A stretch of DNA of 64,000 nt, taken from assembly GCA_009192285.1 (NCBI GenBank), contig WBVU01000004.1:4672001-4736000 (forward strand). Direction: 5' to 3'. Origin of the DNA: Morchella semilibera. Its lineage: Eukaryota > Ascomycota > Pezizomycetes > Pezizales > Morchellaceae. Position numbers and translations under genes: made by a program. The notes under the pieces are model-generated. The model was not told where the DNA came from. It saw nothing but the letters and a program-made list of their open reading frames with translations, and ran no database searches. Positions 46,088 through 56,844 of the stretch are shown one piece after another; positions within the stretch are counted from its first letter, which is position 1; every line of letters starts with the position of its first letter.

Positions 46088-47452
46088 GATGTGCAATGAG
46101 AATTCTACCAGCCATGTAAATGAATCTTTTGATTCGTTTAGAGGGTAGGCTTTTGTAAAAGGCACTCGGATTCATTTCCATGAGGCCTTTTCATGATGCC
46201 TTTTCCTCACCAATTTCCTAATGCCTTTCCTCCCTGGCGATTCAATACAGCTCAACTAATGTATTAATATGTTGTCTGGTAGCATAGGTGATAGGATTCA
46301 GGTTAAGTAGTTGCAATAGTTAAGGTTCAGTTCCCTGGGAGATCAACTCTTTTGTTCTTTTTTTCTTTAGCCTGATTCAAATAGAACTAGGGGTTTATTT
46401 TTTGATTCGTTTACCCATAGTAAAAGGTGCCTTTTCAATCGGTTTTTGATCCCTTTAGAGGGCACATTAAAAGCGATTCATTCACATAGAAACATAATAA
46501 GCGAAAATGATGTTTTTTTTTGATTCATTTATATAGTTGGTAGAGCCCTGGTATGAGTAGTACGTAGTCTCGTTCCCAGACCCAATTGGTATTTCTTTTG
46601 GTGGTGTGTTCAATATACATATATACCGGAAGGTGATGGACTAATATGATGGCGGACAGGATAATTATAACGGGGTCGGCAAAAGCAGAAGAACGCCATA
46701 GTACTACGGGTGTAGGGGTAAGTCTGTAGACACCTACTGCTGTTGCAACCACGACCACTGTCTACAGACTTACCCCTACCCCCGTAGTACTTCTGTAGAG
46801 AATCAGTAGGAGAATCGAGGTACGGTCTGCAAATTAAATTGGGTTGCGTCGCCGAGAAGTTTGTTACCATACAAATTTGTTAAGGTTAAACTGAAATCCT
46901 CACGAGTCAGCACTCGATCTGTCCTTATTAGGCTTAATAACTTCCTAAAAGGGACTGATCAGCGCCTGGAACTTTGTTACTTCTGCCAAGACCGACCCCA
47001 CCATATAAAAAATACTACAACACCAACCACACCAATAGGGTGGGCACGAGACTACATGTACGTAGTACGTATTCTGGTTACTAAATGTATATAAGAATAG
47101 TGCCGGTCAAATCTTGAACTCAGTGATCGAAATTTTGTAACATCCCCCGCCCCCCATATGGGCGAATTAAAATAATAAAATACACGCATCTACGTGCTTA
47201 TAGATCACTATATATTGAAATGATTGACTAGCAACTACTAGTAACCAGCTAGCCATATGCATATGCGTATGGATTTGTAAGTTATGAAGTTGTAGAGCGT
47301 AAAAAACTGCAAAACGCCCAATACTAAAATCTGTGCCACAATACCAACTTATAATGAGTTCAAACAAACTCCGTTTTGACAGAACCATATCTAACGCCTT
47401 TTATAATAATTAGGAATTAGTACCATATATTCATGAGTCGTCCATGGGAATA
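46088..47452. other. Intergenic with one inverted-repeat element
   Basis: AT-rich. Variants of TTTTGATTCRTTTA recur several times (near 46125, 46401 and 46521), suggesting an old short repeat. No gene seen apart from the element at 46704-46787. Confidence 0.45.
46704..46787. mobile_element. 84-bp TA-flanked inverted-repeat element (MITE candidate)
   Basis: The ends start CTACGGGTGTAGGGGTAAGT on one strand and CTACGGGGGTAGGGGTAAGT on the other. The inverted match runs about 28 bp with one mismatch and leaves a spacer of only about 28 bp. TA flanks both ends (46702-46703 and 46788-46789). A solitary end is at 44188-44212. Confidence 0.78.
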
Positions 47453-49463
47453 CTAGTAAAACATACCATCAATAAGCATTACGAAACTTATAGATGCCGA
47501 ATCCATTGTCATCTCTAGGTCATACGAGATCTTATATTGATCTGCTTCCCCCATGGTTTTACTCTTCTGTCTCTTCAACTTCGATTTTGGAATAGTTGAC
47601 ATGTCTGCATCCAGCCTGCAAACCTCGGTTACATTCATCCAGTCTTTATAAGCCGGTGCACTGTCATCCGAGCAGACATAGATGATGACCTGTTCCGATC
47701 TTAAATCGTAATTGAGTGGCACAGTCTTCACCCAACCGAACGACACAGCTTTTGTCTCTGATACGGAGTCCCCCTTGTTGAGGTACCATCGCATCAGGTT
47801 GACACACTTGTAAACCCCTTCGAATGAGGACCAGACTTTGCTAGCCTCTGGATCGATACCTTCGCGAAACTTGCTCCAGTACTTGACTCCGTAATGGCGG
47901 CGGGATTGTCTTTTGGAGATGAGGGGCCCCTCAAGCCCGCGTTTGAGGGCTCCGCGAACGACCGCAGTCCATCTATGTTTTAAAGGCTATCAGTCAATGA
48001 AGGAAATTTTTAGGGGGTGCAAAGGGTTGCGTACGCATTTTTGGGCTGCATTATTTCAGCATCTACGCATAGAGACAAGCGCCTTCGAAGATACTCGCTG
48101 GCACCAAACCCACCAACAAGAAGAACGGCAGCGATATGTCCCCCCGCCTTCTCGACATCTCTTATCTGGTTGAGGACAAGCTCTTGTACTTCGGAGACAA
48201 CTGGCTCAAATATTGTCCGGACTTCCGCGCGGGTTATGATCAAGAAGCCATCTTGAATGCCGTTGGCTGTGGTAGCAGCAATTCCAGGAGCATTGACAAA
48301 GTATTCGTCAACCTGAGCAAGATCGGAGAAATTGCACTTGATAAACTCGTCAAAGTCTTTCATCATGGATGCCTTGGCCTCCGGTCGGATTGTTGACATG
48401 ACATCCGCGCCGATCCTGTTTTCTAAGTATTCCTCGAACCTATTGCCAAAGGCTTAGCATCAGTACCACCCACTTTATCTGACTTCTGAGAATCAACAGT
48501 CTAGGCGCAGAGCTATGTATCTACCTACCTTCGGTTCAAATAAGTACTACCGCACAGCCCACCATCGCCTACTGCACTTTCCTCAACTTGTAACGGGTTT
48601 AATTGTGTCACCTTATATGTGATCAAGTCTACAGTTCCACCGCCTGCGTCGCACACAACAAAGTTGTCACCTATCCGCAAGTTGTTTGGTTGAATCGCAC
48701 TTAGCGTATATATCGCTGCGGCTTCTGGCTCACTGATGCATGAGGTACGAGACATTCCTGCTTTCCTTGCACATTCGAAAGTTAAGTTTTGAGCTCTTTC
48801 AGACCATAATGCTGGGATGGTAAGGATATATTCAATTGGTGTGTCATTCACGAATTCTGTTTGAACAAAGCAACGTTAGCTTACATACTTGTATCAACCA
48901 CGTTTGTTGAAGAATTCGACTTTACTTTCGCCATATCTATTGATCAAAACTCTTCTTGTATGTCTCACCAAGGCGGTAAGATAGTCTGTTACATGTTGTG
49001 ATATATCTCCAGAATAGCCCGGGGGAAGTTCGGTCTTGCTTGGGTACCTCCTTGCCAGGCTAGATGGCTTTGTTGCTAGTTTCTGGGACGGGTCTAGTTG
49101 TCTAGCCTTGAGGTCAGCAAGCGAGTCCGAAGTCAAGTATCTATACATCAGATATACGTACAGCTTAAACCACTGATGCCTTTTCTGCCCTGGCCTAATG
49201 TCAAATCCCCATCTGTATCCTTCAGGTGCTTTTTTGTCGTAGGAGATCTCGGTAGGGACTTTGTCTGATGTCCTGTTTCCTCCACTAGGCCAGGTGGATA
49301 TAACTTCCTTGTCCTCTGGTGCATCTGTGTACGCCTTTATAAAAATTAGCACAGGAAATACTCCGCAGGAACGGCCTGTGAGATTATTTACAAATGCTAC
49401 ACCCGAGAAAGTAGTGCCGAAATCAACTGCGACGATAATCTTTGGTTCTGAGTGGGAATTCAT
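47453..49463 (-). CDS. Hsp70-like (HSPA12-type) ATPase-fold protein
   Basis: Four exons (49463-48899, 48856-48529, 48439-48035, 47972-47453; introns 42, 89 and 62 nt) close to 605 residues. The actin/Hsp70 nucleotide-binding signatures are present in order: phosphate-1 VAVDFGTTFSGVAFV near the start, PALWSERAQNLTFECARKAG, phosphate-2 FVVCDAGGGTVDLITYKV, and adenosine AAVLLVGGFGASEYLRRRL, followed by NAWTAVVRGALKRGLEGPL. There is no canonical Hsp70 substrate-binding domain; the C-terminal part (about 170 residues) is the divergent region seen in fungal HSPA12-like families. Such genes are expanded in many filamentous fungi and their clients are unknown. A GTATGT near the stop leaves the last codons open to another splice. 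It is divergent from the coiled-coil gene at 50042. Confidence 0.85.
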
Positions 49464-50041
49464 GGTTGTGGTAAGAAATCAGACTTTATCGGCCGCGGTA
49501 CATATACTTTAGTTAGACTTGGTCAAGCTGTGCTGTCGTTCAAGACGGCCCCTAGTTAGGATATGATTATTATATAGTGATATCGTATCCTTAGCCGGAC
49601 AAAAAATAGCACATATCAAAGCCGGTCCCACCTCTTATCACATTCTCTCGAGGTATTGATTGGTTGGTCACGGTTGTAGTGGATGCCTGAATTGAAGCCT
49701 TGCAATGCAAGACCTTCCCCGCAACCAGGCGCCCACAAAGAACAAGCACCTAGGCAGAAACATAATTATAATTGGCTGTGAGTCAATATTGTAATAACAC
49801 TGACTTTATGATTCTACCCCGCAGAATCAATGGATTACATGTATTGTGTATGATCCACTCTTCCTGCAGTGATATTGTTCCAAAGTCTCAATCCCACAGC
49901 GCTTCTGTAAACACCATCATAGTATATCCCGGGCTTCAATCGACATTACAACAGACGATGGGAAGATACAACGGTATGTGTACCTTTCACAATCAAACCC
50001 GTGATTCCTGCTCACAATAAAACACAGACCCAGATCACGAT
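49464..50041. promoter_or_regulatory. Divergent upstream region of the Hsp70-like and coiled-coil genes
   Basis: 578 bp between two divergent start codons. I see no obvious heat-shock element array. An in-frame peptide at 49772-50020 is probably leader sequence or chance. Confidence 0.35.
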
Positions 50042-51619
50042 ATGGAAGACGCCTATGACCCTAGCACGATGAGTTCACCCGAATCTATGCAACTCTCTAA
50101 GGAACCGAGTGTAAACCGGCAAACCACTGGTTCAGAATCCTGGCCGAGGCGCATCACAAATAAATTTCGCGATCGAACCCCGAGTGTCCCGGTCGCCCAC
50201 GGGCGTGTCACCCGCAAAACAGCCTCATATGCACACACAAGCGCTGGCTCAAGCGCCTTTGATACCACACCGCGCCGCCGAAGTCACGACAACCCTCGTG
50301 ACCACTCAGAACCCTGTGAGGGCTGTATTAAGCAGAGCGAATTTGATGAAAGACTAGATGAAGAGAGGAGTAGACTGAATAATTCTTATGAGGAGTTACT
50401 CAAGGATAAGAAAGCGGAAATCCAAGTAGTCGTTGCGGAAAATGATGGTTTGAAAAAAGAGATTGGTCACCTAAAATCGATATCAGTTGAAAGCGACGAG
50501 AAAACCCAACAACTTAAAGTTCTTACCGAAGAATGTAACCAAGGAAATGAGCGTATCTGCGATTTGCGGTCCAAGATCGATTCAATGCAAGCGTTGATAG
50601 ATGATCAAAAATCTCAAATTACTTCATACTCTGATCACATCGAGGACCTCAAAGGGAAACTGAAAAAATCCCATAAAGAAGCCGAAGATTTCAAATATAA
50701 TATGGACATGTACAACGCAAAGGTACAGAGTCTCAGATCAGAGTTGGCCACCCGCGATAATGATGTTCGTGGGTTGAAGCAAGAAATCTCCAGATTCCGC
50801 GCTGGTAATCCAGCCGTTGCACCAGATAACCAGATAATCACCGATTACCAGTACTTGCTCTTTCAACTGAAGAACTGGACCTTATCAAATTTCCTAAAGT
50901 CTGAGCCAACGAACCTTGACCAAGTCGTCTCAAAATTCGGATTAGAACCTTCTACTTGCAGCGCGATCACTGGATGTTTGAAAGAGACTGCTGCACGGAA
51001 GTGTCTTGTTATAAACATGCTGGTGATGCGAGATCTGGTTAAGAATATTTTTCGGCCGTTTCTATTTGGACTGGATGAGAAGGAGGAGGTTTATCTTAAG
51101 GGTCTTGAGGCTAGTCTCTCGGAACAGAGCACTGAGAAGGAAGTTCAATTTTGGCGTTCCACGACTCTGAGAATGGTAGTTGCTAGTAAATCGCACAAGG
51201 ACAAAGTCGATTCCTCTATCGATAAGGTCGTTTCAGAGCTGGAAGACTTCCTCGAAAGAATCTTCCCACCTTCGGATAACTCGCCGATATCGAAACATCG
51301 AATGGAAGTCCTAAGGATGATAGTCACACAGGCAGTCAATCTTGCACTCAAGCTCCGTGTACAGCGACCGTTGTATAAGTTCTCGGTGCCCAGGCCGGGA
51401 AGTCTGTTTCAGAAAGAATGCATGGAATCTGCAGAGCCTAGCTTAGATGATGACGACGACAGTGGAGGCACCAGTATCCTGGGAAATTTAAGACCAGGGC
51501 GGGCACAAGATAAAGTTAGGTTGACAATTTTTCCCTTACTTCGTAAATCAGGGAATGAAGATGGCGATAAGTACGATACGCGAATAACAATTCACAAAGG
51601 TATGATACTTAAGGCTTGA
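50042..51619 (+). CDS. Coiled-coil protein of unknown function
   Basis: A single exon of 525 residues from MEDAYDPSTMSSPESMQLSK. The N-terminal 80 residues are Ser/Arg-rich and disordered. CEGCIKQSEFDERLDEERSR starts a long heptad-rich coiled coil (to about residue 250) made of charged repeats such as LKKSHKEAEDFKYNMDMY. After that comes a globular helical domain: IITDYQYLLFQLKNWTLSNF, then FRPFLFGLDEKEEVYLKGLE, VEFLERIFPP-like DFLERIFPP and EVLRMIVTQAVNLALKLRVQ. I recall this combination from uncharacterised filamentous-fungal proteins, which often sit in variable regions. I assign no function. Its divergent partner is an Hsp70-like gene. Confidence 0.65.
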   Translation: MEDAYDPSTMSSPESMQLSKEPSVNRQTTGSESWPRRITNKFRDRTPSVPVAHGRVTRKTASYAHTSAGSSAFDTTPRRRSHDNPRDHSEPCEGCIKQSEFDERLDEERSRLNNSYEELLKDKKAEIQVVVAENDGLKKEIGHLKSISVESDEKTQQLKVLTEECNQGNERICDLRSKIDSMQALIDDQKSQITSYSDHIEDLKGKLKKSHKEAEDFKYNMDMYNAKVQSLRSELATRDNDVRGLKQEISRFRAGNPAVAPDNQIITDYQYLLFQLKNWTLSNFLKSEPTNLDQVVSKFGLEPSTCSAITGCLKETAARKCLVINMLVMRDLVKNIFRPFLFGLDEKEEVYLKGLEASLSEQSTEKEVQFWRSTTLRMVVASKSHKDKVDSSIDKVVSELEDFLERIFPPSDNSPISKHRMEVLRMIVTQAVNLALKLRVQRPLYKFSVPRPGSLFQKECMESAEPSLDDDDDSGGTSILGNLRPGRAQDKVRLTIFPLLRKSGNEDGDKYDTRITIHKGMILKA

Positions 51620-51777
51620 AGGCCGAAGATACATGTATGGGTGCGATATAGGTTATAGGCCCTTATTATTAGGACTTCTGAGGTGTACATGTCTTGCTTT
51701 AAAATTATGATTTATATGAAGTCTCTCTTTGGTTATTTGTCAAATTTACATCAAATCTCACGTTTGAATTCTCTATA

Positions 51778-52012
51778 TGTACCCCGGGGTCCTTAAAGTG
51801 ATGCAACAGGCTCGATATTCTAGTGTCGCGACCACCACTAAAGCTAGACCCAGTCAATTTTTTCCATTTGTATTTCCATTTACTATTTATTATATAGCTC
51901 CGCGGCTGCCTGATACAATTCGACATATATAAATTACTTCCCAACTTTTGGACATGGTGGTCAGTAGCTGGTTTTTGTCGCCGTTGCATCACTTTGAGGA
52001 CCCTGGGGTACA
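51778..52012. mobile_element. 235-bp TA-flanked inverted-repeat element (MITE candidate)
   Basis: The left end TGTACCCCGGGGTCCTTAAA continues with GTGATGCAAC. The right end on the other strand reads TGTACCCCAGGGTCCTCAAA then GTGATGCAAC, so about 28 of 30 match. TA flanks both sides (51776-51777 and 52013-52014). A partial relative (GTTGCATCACTTTTCGGGAC) lies near 52367. No coding capacity. Confidence 0.72.
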
Positions 52013-52952
52013 TAAAGTACTTATAGCGGTATAACATCAATTATGGATTATATGCAGGCAATTTGCATGGGATAGCTAACCCTCGCAAAAATTCACTAGA
52101 AGAGACCACTTGCTTAATGGTGTAAACCATAGCAAATCAAATAACGTGGGCTTGGGCGGCTTGCGCCGAAAACCAGTCTGCAACATTCGGGGGAGCAGGC
52201 TAGCTAGTTTTTGACAGCCTTAAGGTGATATATATACTTTATACTTACATCATATACTCACAACTTCAATCACACGAGACCTAATTTTGACCTCAAGAGC
52301 CTAAAAAAGGTATGAAGAATTATTAATCACATTTTTAAGCAAAATGTACTACCCCAAATCCACGCCGTTGCATCACTTTTCGGGACCTCTGCGCATGTAG
52401 GTACAGCCGCTGTACATACATGCAAGTAGTTACGGCCAGAGCGCCGGATCATACACTATCACTCGGTGTTAGCAATATAGTACCTATTAAATAAATATGG
52501 GGTGGGGTTTGTCGATAGGCTCTCGCCGGCTTGAATAGCGCTCGCTTTCTCACGCGTCTCAATTATCGGAACTCAAACATACGATGTTGAAACATTGATA
52601 TCTGCAGCTCATGATCATGAGTGACTCGATCGAATAGATCGAGTCGGTCAAACAATACTGGTATAATAACACAGCACAATCCAGGACGGAAGTTGGAGGT
52701 GTTAGTACGGGAAGTGGCGGGGGAAGGTGATAGACCACGGCCAATTTACGTAATATAGTGAGCATGAAGAAATAGGCTTGGTTCCCCGGGCAAAACTGAA
52801 TTTTTTTCCCCTAGGTCTTTCGAATAATAGGTAGGTGGTGCCATTATAGTATATAATAGAGGGGTAGACACACTCACGGGGGTATAGTTCTAGCAAAATT
52901 GATAAAAACATTATATGAATAGGATTCGATCTTGAACTCTCAATGTTCATAT

Positions 52953-53048
52953 AGACCGTGTGCACCTGTGCCGAGCATCTTATCTGACCTCTAAGGATCT
53001 ACTACAAACGAGGGCCTTTATTATGCTCGCCACAGGTGCACACGGTCT
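52953..53048. mobile_element. 96-bp inverted-repeat element (MITE candidate)
   Basis: The ends start AGACCGTGTGCACCTGTG and are reverse complements for about 26 bp with one mismatch (C/G before CGAGCAT). TA or TATA precedes the left end, but the right flank is CTAA, so the duplication is not clean. The spacer is about 44 bp. Confidence 0.65.
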
Positions 53049-53303
53049 CTAAAGCGTTTCCGCCAAGGCTCTGTTGGTGTTTGCCAAGCCGTCACCTAAC
53101 CTTCTGACCTTTACCTGCACCCCCCCCCCCCCCAAATTAACTCCTCAGCCCACGAGGGTAAGCGAGCATTCAACGCGTTCCGAGAAACTTATCCTTATTC
53201 TCATTCAGAGCACGGCGACTCGTCTTTTTAGGCGATCCGTGATTACGCGCTGTTTTTGTTACTAATTTGTCTTGGCTGCTTATCTTGGCATCATCGCTCC
53301 ATC

Positions 53304-55481
53304 ATGACTAACCCTACCTTCTTCAATCAACCTCCCAGCACCTGGAACATCATCGACTACCTCAATCAGCACGACCCAACATCACCGTCATACAACCACC
53401 AACATACTCTCGACAAATGGATTAAAGCACTGGTTGCTATATCGAGCGACGCGAAGTCCACTCCTGAGCAACGCGACAAAGCCCGGTTCCTCAAAGACAA
53501 GTACAGGCAGCTGGTATACTTACTGACCCCCCCCTCTTTCTCCCACCTATCTGTTTGCACAGGCAGCGCTGGGACACAGATGAACTGTTCGCTCATCTGC
53601 TGTTCAAGACGTGGGTGAACTGGTCGCTTATCCGCTATGAATCCTTGCGAGCCAGCGCTGCCTTCCTCCGCGCCCCAAAAGACCTGCTCGGTTGTTTGGA
53701 GCAAGCGACCTGCTCGGTAGCTTGCTGCTTGCGCGGGGGCGCCACCAGACCCAGATGACCTGCTCGGTTGCCTGTTAACTCTGGTGGTTAGCAGATACTA
53801 ACTAAGCCGCCGTTCTAACACTTGATTTCGTAGGGCCGGGACTCTGACCGCATCTGCGCCCGGGAATGGCTTGCCAACTTGCAGCCGAGTAAAAAGAAGA
53901 AACAGAATACGGGCTCTTCTGTTAATATCTACAAAGCGCCCGTGAATATAACGCAAGGGACCTTCGAAAACTCCGTCATCAACTCGACCATCAACCAATC
54001 AGGGAAGAGGAAGGTGCCTGATTTAGAAGCAAGCGACTCTACAGGTGATGATGGGAGCCTTTATGAGGGTGTTGCTCGTCTTGACAAGGATAAGCAGAGA
54101 GAAGATATCGCCGCCACTTCTCCAACCGAACCCCCACAAGTAAATGATGACCCTATTTTCAAGGAGTTCGTTGTCACCTATAGGGCAATGACCAAAGAGA
54201 GTAAATTTGTATTCTCCGATTCTGGGCGGGTGCTAGAAGATGTGATATTTGAAAACGCAACTGTCCTCACTGAAAAGAGCATTGCGCACCTATGGGTAGT
54301 TGATACCGACAACTCCGCCATCACGTCCTGGTTCCAGCCCAAAGAATTAGAAGAGCTACGGGGCCGGATGCTGCCTATGCCAGAGCTTGACGAATGCTTC
54401 CTAGCGTCCATGGCGAGATTTTCCCATGTAGGCTTATCTATTTAATCTATAATATATTTACTATCTACCGCCGTCTACCTGAGCTACTCTTACATGTTAC
54501 TATATTACAGGCAGATACAACCGAGGAGTTCCGGCGTATCGTGGAGGAGGTCCCATACCGCCCAAAGGGCGAGCCCTACGACCGCGCAAAGCACTTTGAC
54601 GCTGCGTGGGTCAATATCGTTATCTTGTCCATGTAACTTTCCAATATGTCCCGAGCTATAGTCATATGCCGTGAATACTTACAGCCATCAAAGGCTCTCA
54701 ATCCTCGAATCCCCAAATAATCTCCTCCAGTACCCCAACCTCCGCGAAGGCTGGTACGATTGCAACCCCTGGTCCTTCCTCATCGACCAGTGTCTTCTCG
54801 GCCTCAACGGCGTCCTCGTCCAACGGTCCTCCCCCCACCCTCCACCCTCCACCCCGGCCTGCCACCTACTAACACCCAACAGTAAAGAGATCCTCTGCCT
54901 CGCCCTCAAGCTAACCAACCCCCTCCCCGCCCGGCGCTTCGACGCTATTATCCATACCCTGGCCGAGTCACCGGTCCTCGAGTATGGCGCCATCGAGGTT
55001 GCCAAGAGCTTCGAGTCCGTACACGCTCGCAAGTGGAGCGCCGACTCTAGCAAGCTAGTGCTTGCGCTGCATGCAATGCTAGGGCGGCTTAAGAGTGCGG
55101 TGGGGGGAGACCCTGAGATAGCGAGGAGACTACAGGTGGTCGGGCTGATGAATGCCGGTGTAAGGATGCAGGTGGTCAGGATGGGGATGGTGAACGGGAA
55201 TGTGGCGGTGTTGGAGAGGGGGAAGGTCAAGAGTCTGCCCACGGAGATAGAAGGGTTGAGGGCGTTGTTTGGTGTGCTAATTAGTGTCGTAATGTTTAAG
55301 GTAATTCACTTCCTTTTATTTTCTGTTTTGTTTGTTTTGCGAGGTGCTGACAGATGGGTAGCGGATGATACAAAATTGTGTCGAGGTTGTCAAGGGCTAT
55401 AATAGCCTGGCGGGCGCGGGTGCGAAGAAGAAGACGAGGGAGGAGTTTATGGAGGAGTTGGGGAAGCAAAATGAGCTTTGA
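53304..55481 (+). CDS. Five-exon gene of unknown function
   Basis: Exons 53304-53513, 53834-54427, 54511-54632, 54685-55300 and 55362-55481 close in frame to 553 residues; an earlier in-frame ATG exists at 53256. Exon 1 gives MTNPTFFNQPPSTWNIIDYL. Exon 2 holds a basic patch (LQPSKKKKQNTG) and a possible domain FKEFVVTYRAMTKESKFVFS through IAHLWVVDTDNSAITSW. Exons 3-4 give RRIVEEVPYRPKGEPYDRAK, REGWYDCNPWSFLIDQCLLG and a helical region PEIARRLQVVGLMNAGVRMQ. The end is TREEFMEELGKQNEL. The layout (an acidic/basic front, then a WSFLIDxxL segment) recalls large families of uncharacterised proteins in early-diverging fungi, but I cannot name a domain. Intron 1 is long for this genome (320 nt) and carries short repeats. 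A 63-nt GTCCTC-CAG stretch near 54820-54882 could be an extra in-frame intron. Confidence 0.62.
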
Positions 55482-56074
55482 GCGCCCCTCTATTTTGGCT
55501 CGCCCTTCGTCCTTCTCTATTTTGCACCGCCGTCCTTGATGAATACACGAGGTATAGATATAAATGTTGGTTAGTAAATAGTGTACTATGCATATAGTAG
55601 TGTCTATAGATTTCACCGGACGATCTGTACCAAGCGCTGCATACTCAACATATGACAAACGTAGAATAAGCACTAGGATCCTGAAGTCTGTTCGCATCAT
55701 TAGGTGAATACAATATAAATCATGAAATATCACTCGGTGCCGCCCGTCTGGCACGAGTTTATATGTCGAAGATGCGTTCGGGGGGAGGGTCCAGGTAGAA
55801 TAAATATATTCTGTTATTATGGTTGCCGGTATCTACTGTCACGGCCTGGCCTTGAATTTGGAATTGGATGCGGAGATATGGAATCTCAGCCAAAGTGTAC
55901 GCGTGATAGGATATGCACGTAAAATTAAGTTTTCTTTACCAAAATATCTGGGCATAGTAAGAAAAAAAATGCCTCCCGACCGGAGATATCAAAACCAGAA
56001 AGAGAACCTTTTTTTGCATAAAAGGGTAACTTGGCAGTGGTTATTCACAGCCACCTCAATTACCCGTTCTTAAT
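55482..56074. other. Intergenic
   Basis: About 600 bp between the unknown gene and the tRNA gene. No feature recognised. Confidence 0.45.
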
Positions 56075-56158
56075 TGATCGCACCAGGGGTCGAACCTGGA
56101 ATCTCTTGATTTCGGATAGGAGTCGTAGTCAAGCGCCTTGCCATTGGGCCATGCGACC
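56075..56158 (-). tRNA. tRNA-Arg (ACG) with a 12-nt intron
   Basis: On the minus strand the 5' acceptor GGTCGCA pairs with 3' TGCGATC (one G-T wobble), followed by discriminator A. The D-arm is GCC...GGC. The anticodon stem CTTGA/TCAAG encloses CTACGA, then an extra 12 bases (CTCCTATCCGAA), then A. Placing the intron after position 37 gives anticodon ACG, read as inosine-CG. The T-arm is CCAGG/CCTGG with GTTCGACC, a good B box. The gene looks intact. Confidence 0.85.
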
Positions 56159-56844
56159 ATAGTATATGGCTGTTAAAGGTTGTTTATAAACTTAGTGGAT
56201 GAGCGAGGAGCTGAGAGACCCATCACTGGGGTATTGCGGTAGGTGAGGTGTAAGTGAGCGAGTGCTGTACTATGAAGGATTGTATTAGTAATATATTGGA
56301 CCTTCTGGTCACGTGGCAGACTGTCTTCGGGTCCCCGGTTGTGTTTCTCACCTCCCCCAGCTCCTGCTCTACTTACAACAACTACAACTACTGCTACTAC
56401 TATCAGTCAGTCAGTGTGAAGCGTTTGACATTCTCCTCCTCCCCCCCTCCTCCTCGCCTTGGAACATTCTAAGCGCGTTCCATCTATTTTAGCAGCAGAC
56501 ATACACCCTGGGGGCGCCTGCAGGAGGGAAAATCAATGCTGTCTGTAAGTTGAAGCCTGTAACCCACTTCTGAAACTTGGCCTCAACTAGGGTCGGTTTG
56601 AGAGAGCCGCACAAGACAGATATCACAACCAACATAATCACCACCACCATAACCACCACCACAACCCATAACCACAACCTCTCTCTCCCCTCCCATAGTG
56701 CATTGATTGGCCTTACCTTATCTTATAGGCTGCGGGCACCGGATTTACTTATCTCTTGTTTGCCTACACACCCCCCGTACACAGCTTACTCCTCCACGAA
56801 ACCGCACCCCCGACCAAGGCCATAAATAAACTAAATAAACTACT
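56159..56844. promoter_or_regulatory. Intergenic; upstream region of YOS9
   Basis: Contains a CAC/CAA-rich stretch (about 56640-56680) and a C-rich region before the ATG. No gene seen. Confidence 0.4.

Larger units (their letters stand above)
51620..53303. other. Intergenic with two inverted-repeat elements
   Basis: 1.7 kb holding the elements at 51778-52012 and 52953-53048, a stray end fragment GTTGCATCACTTTTCGGGAC near 52367, an inverted GATCGAGTC-type palindrome near 52627-52645 and a poly-C run near 53121-53134. No gene seen. Confidence 0.45.

Noticed and set aside
38673-47452. Retroelement remains in the gene desert
   Set aside because: I found no reverse transcriptase, integrase or capsid-like motif and no long direct terminal repeats, only small inverted-repeat elements.
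51705-52040. 111-codon minus-strand ORF
   Set aside because: It lies across the 235-bp inverted-repeat element and has no domain.
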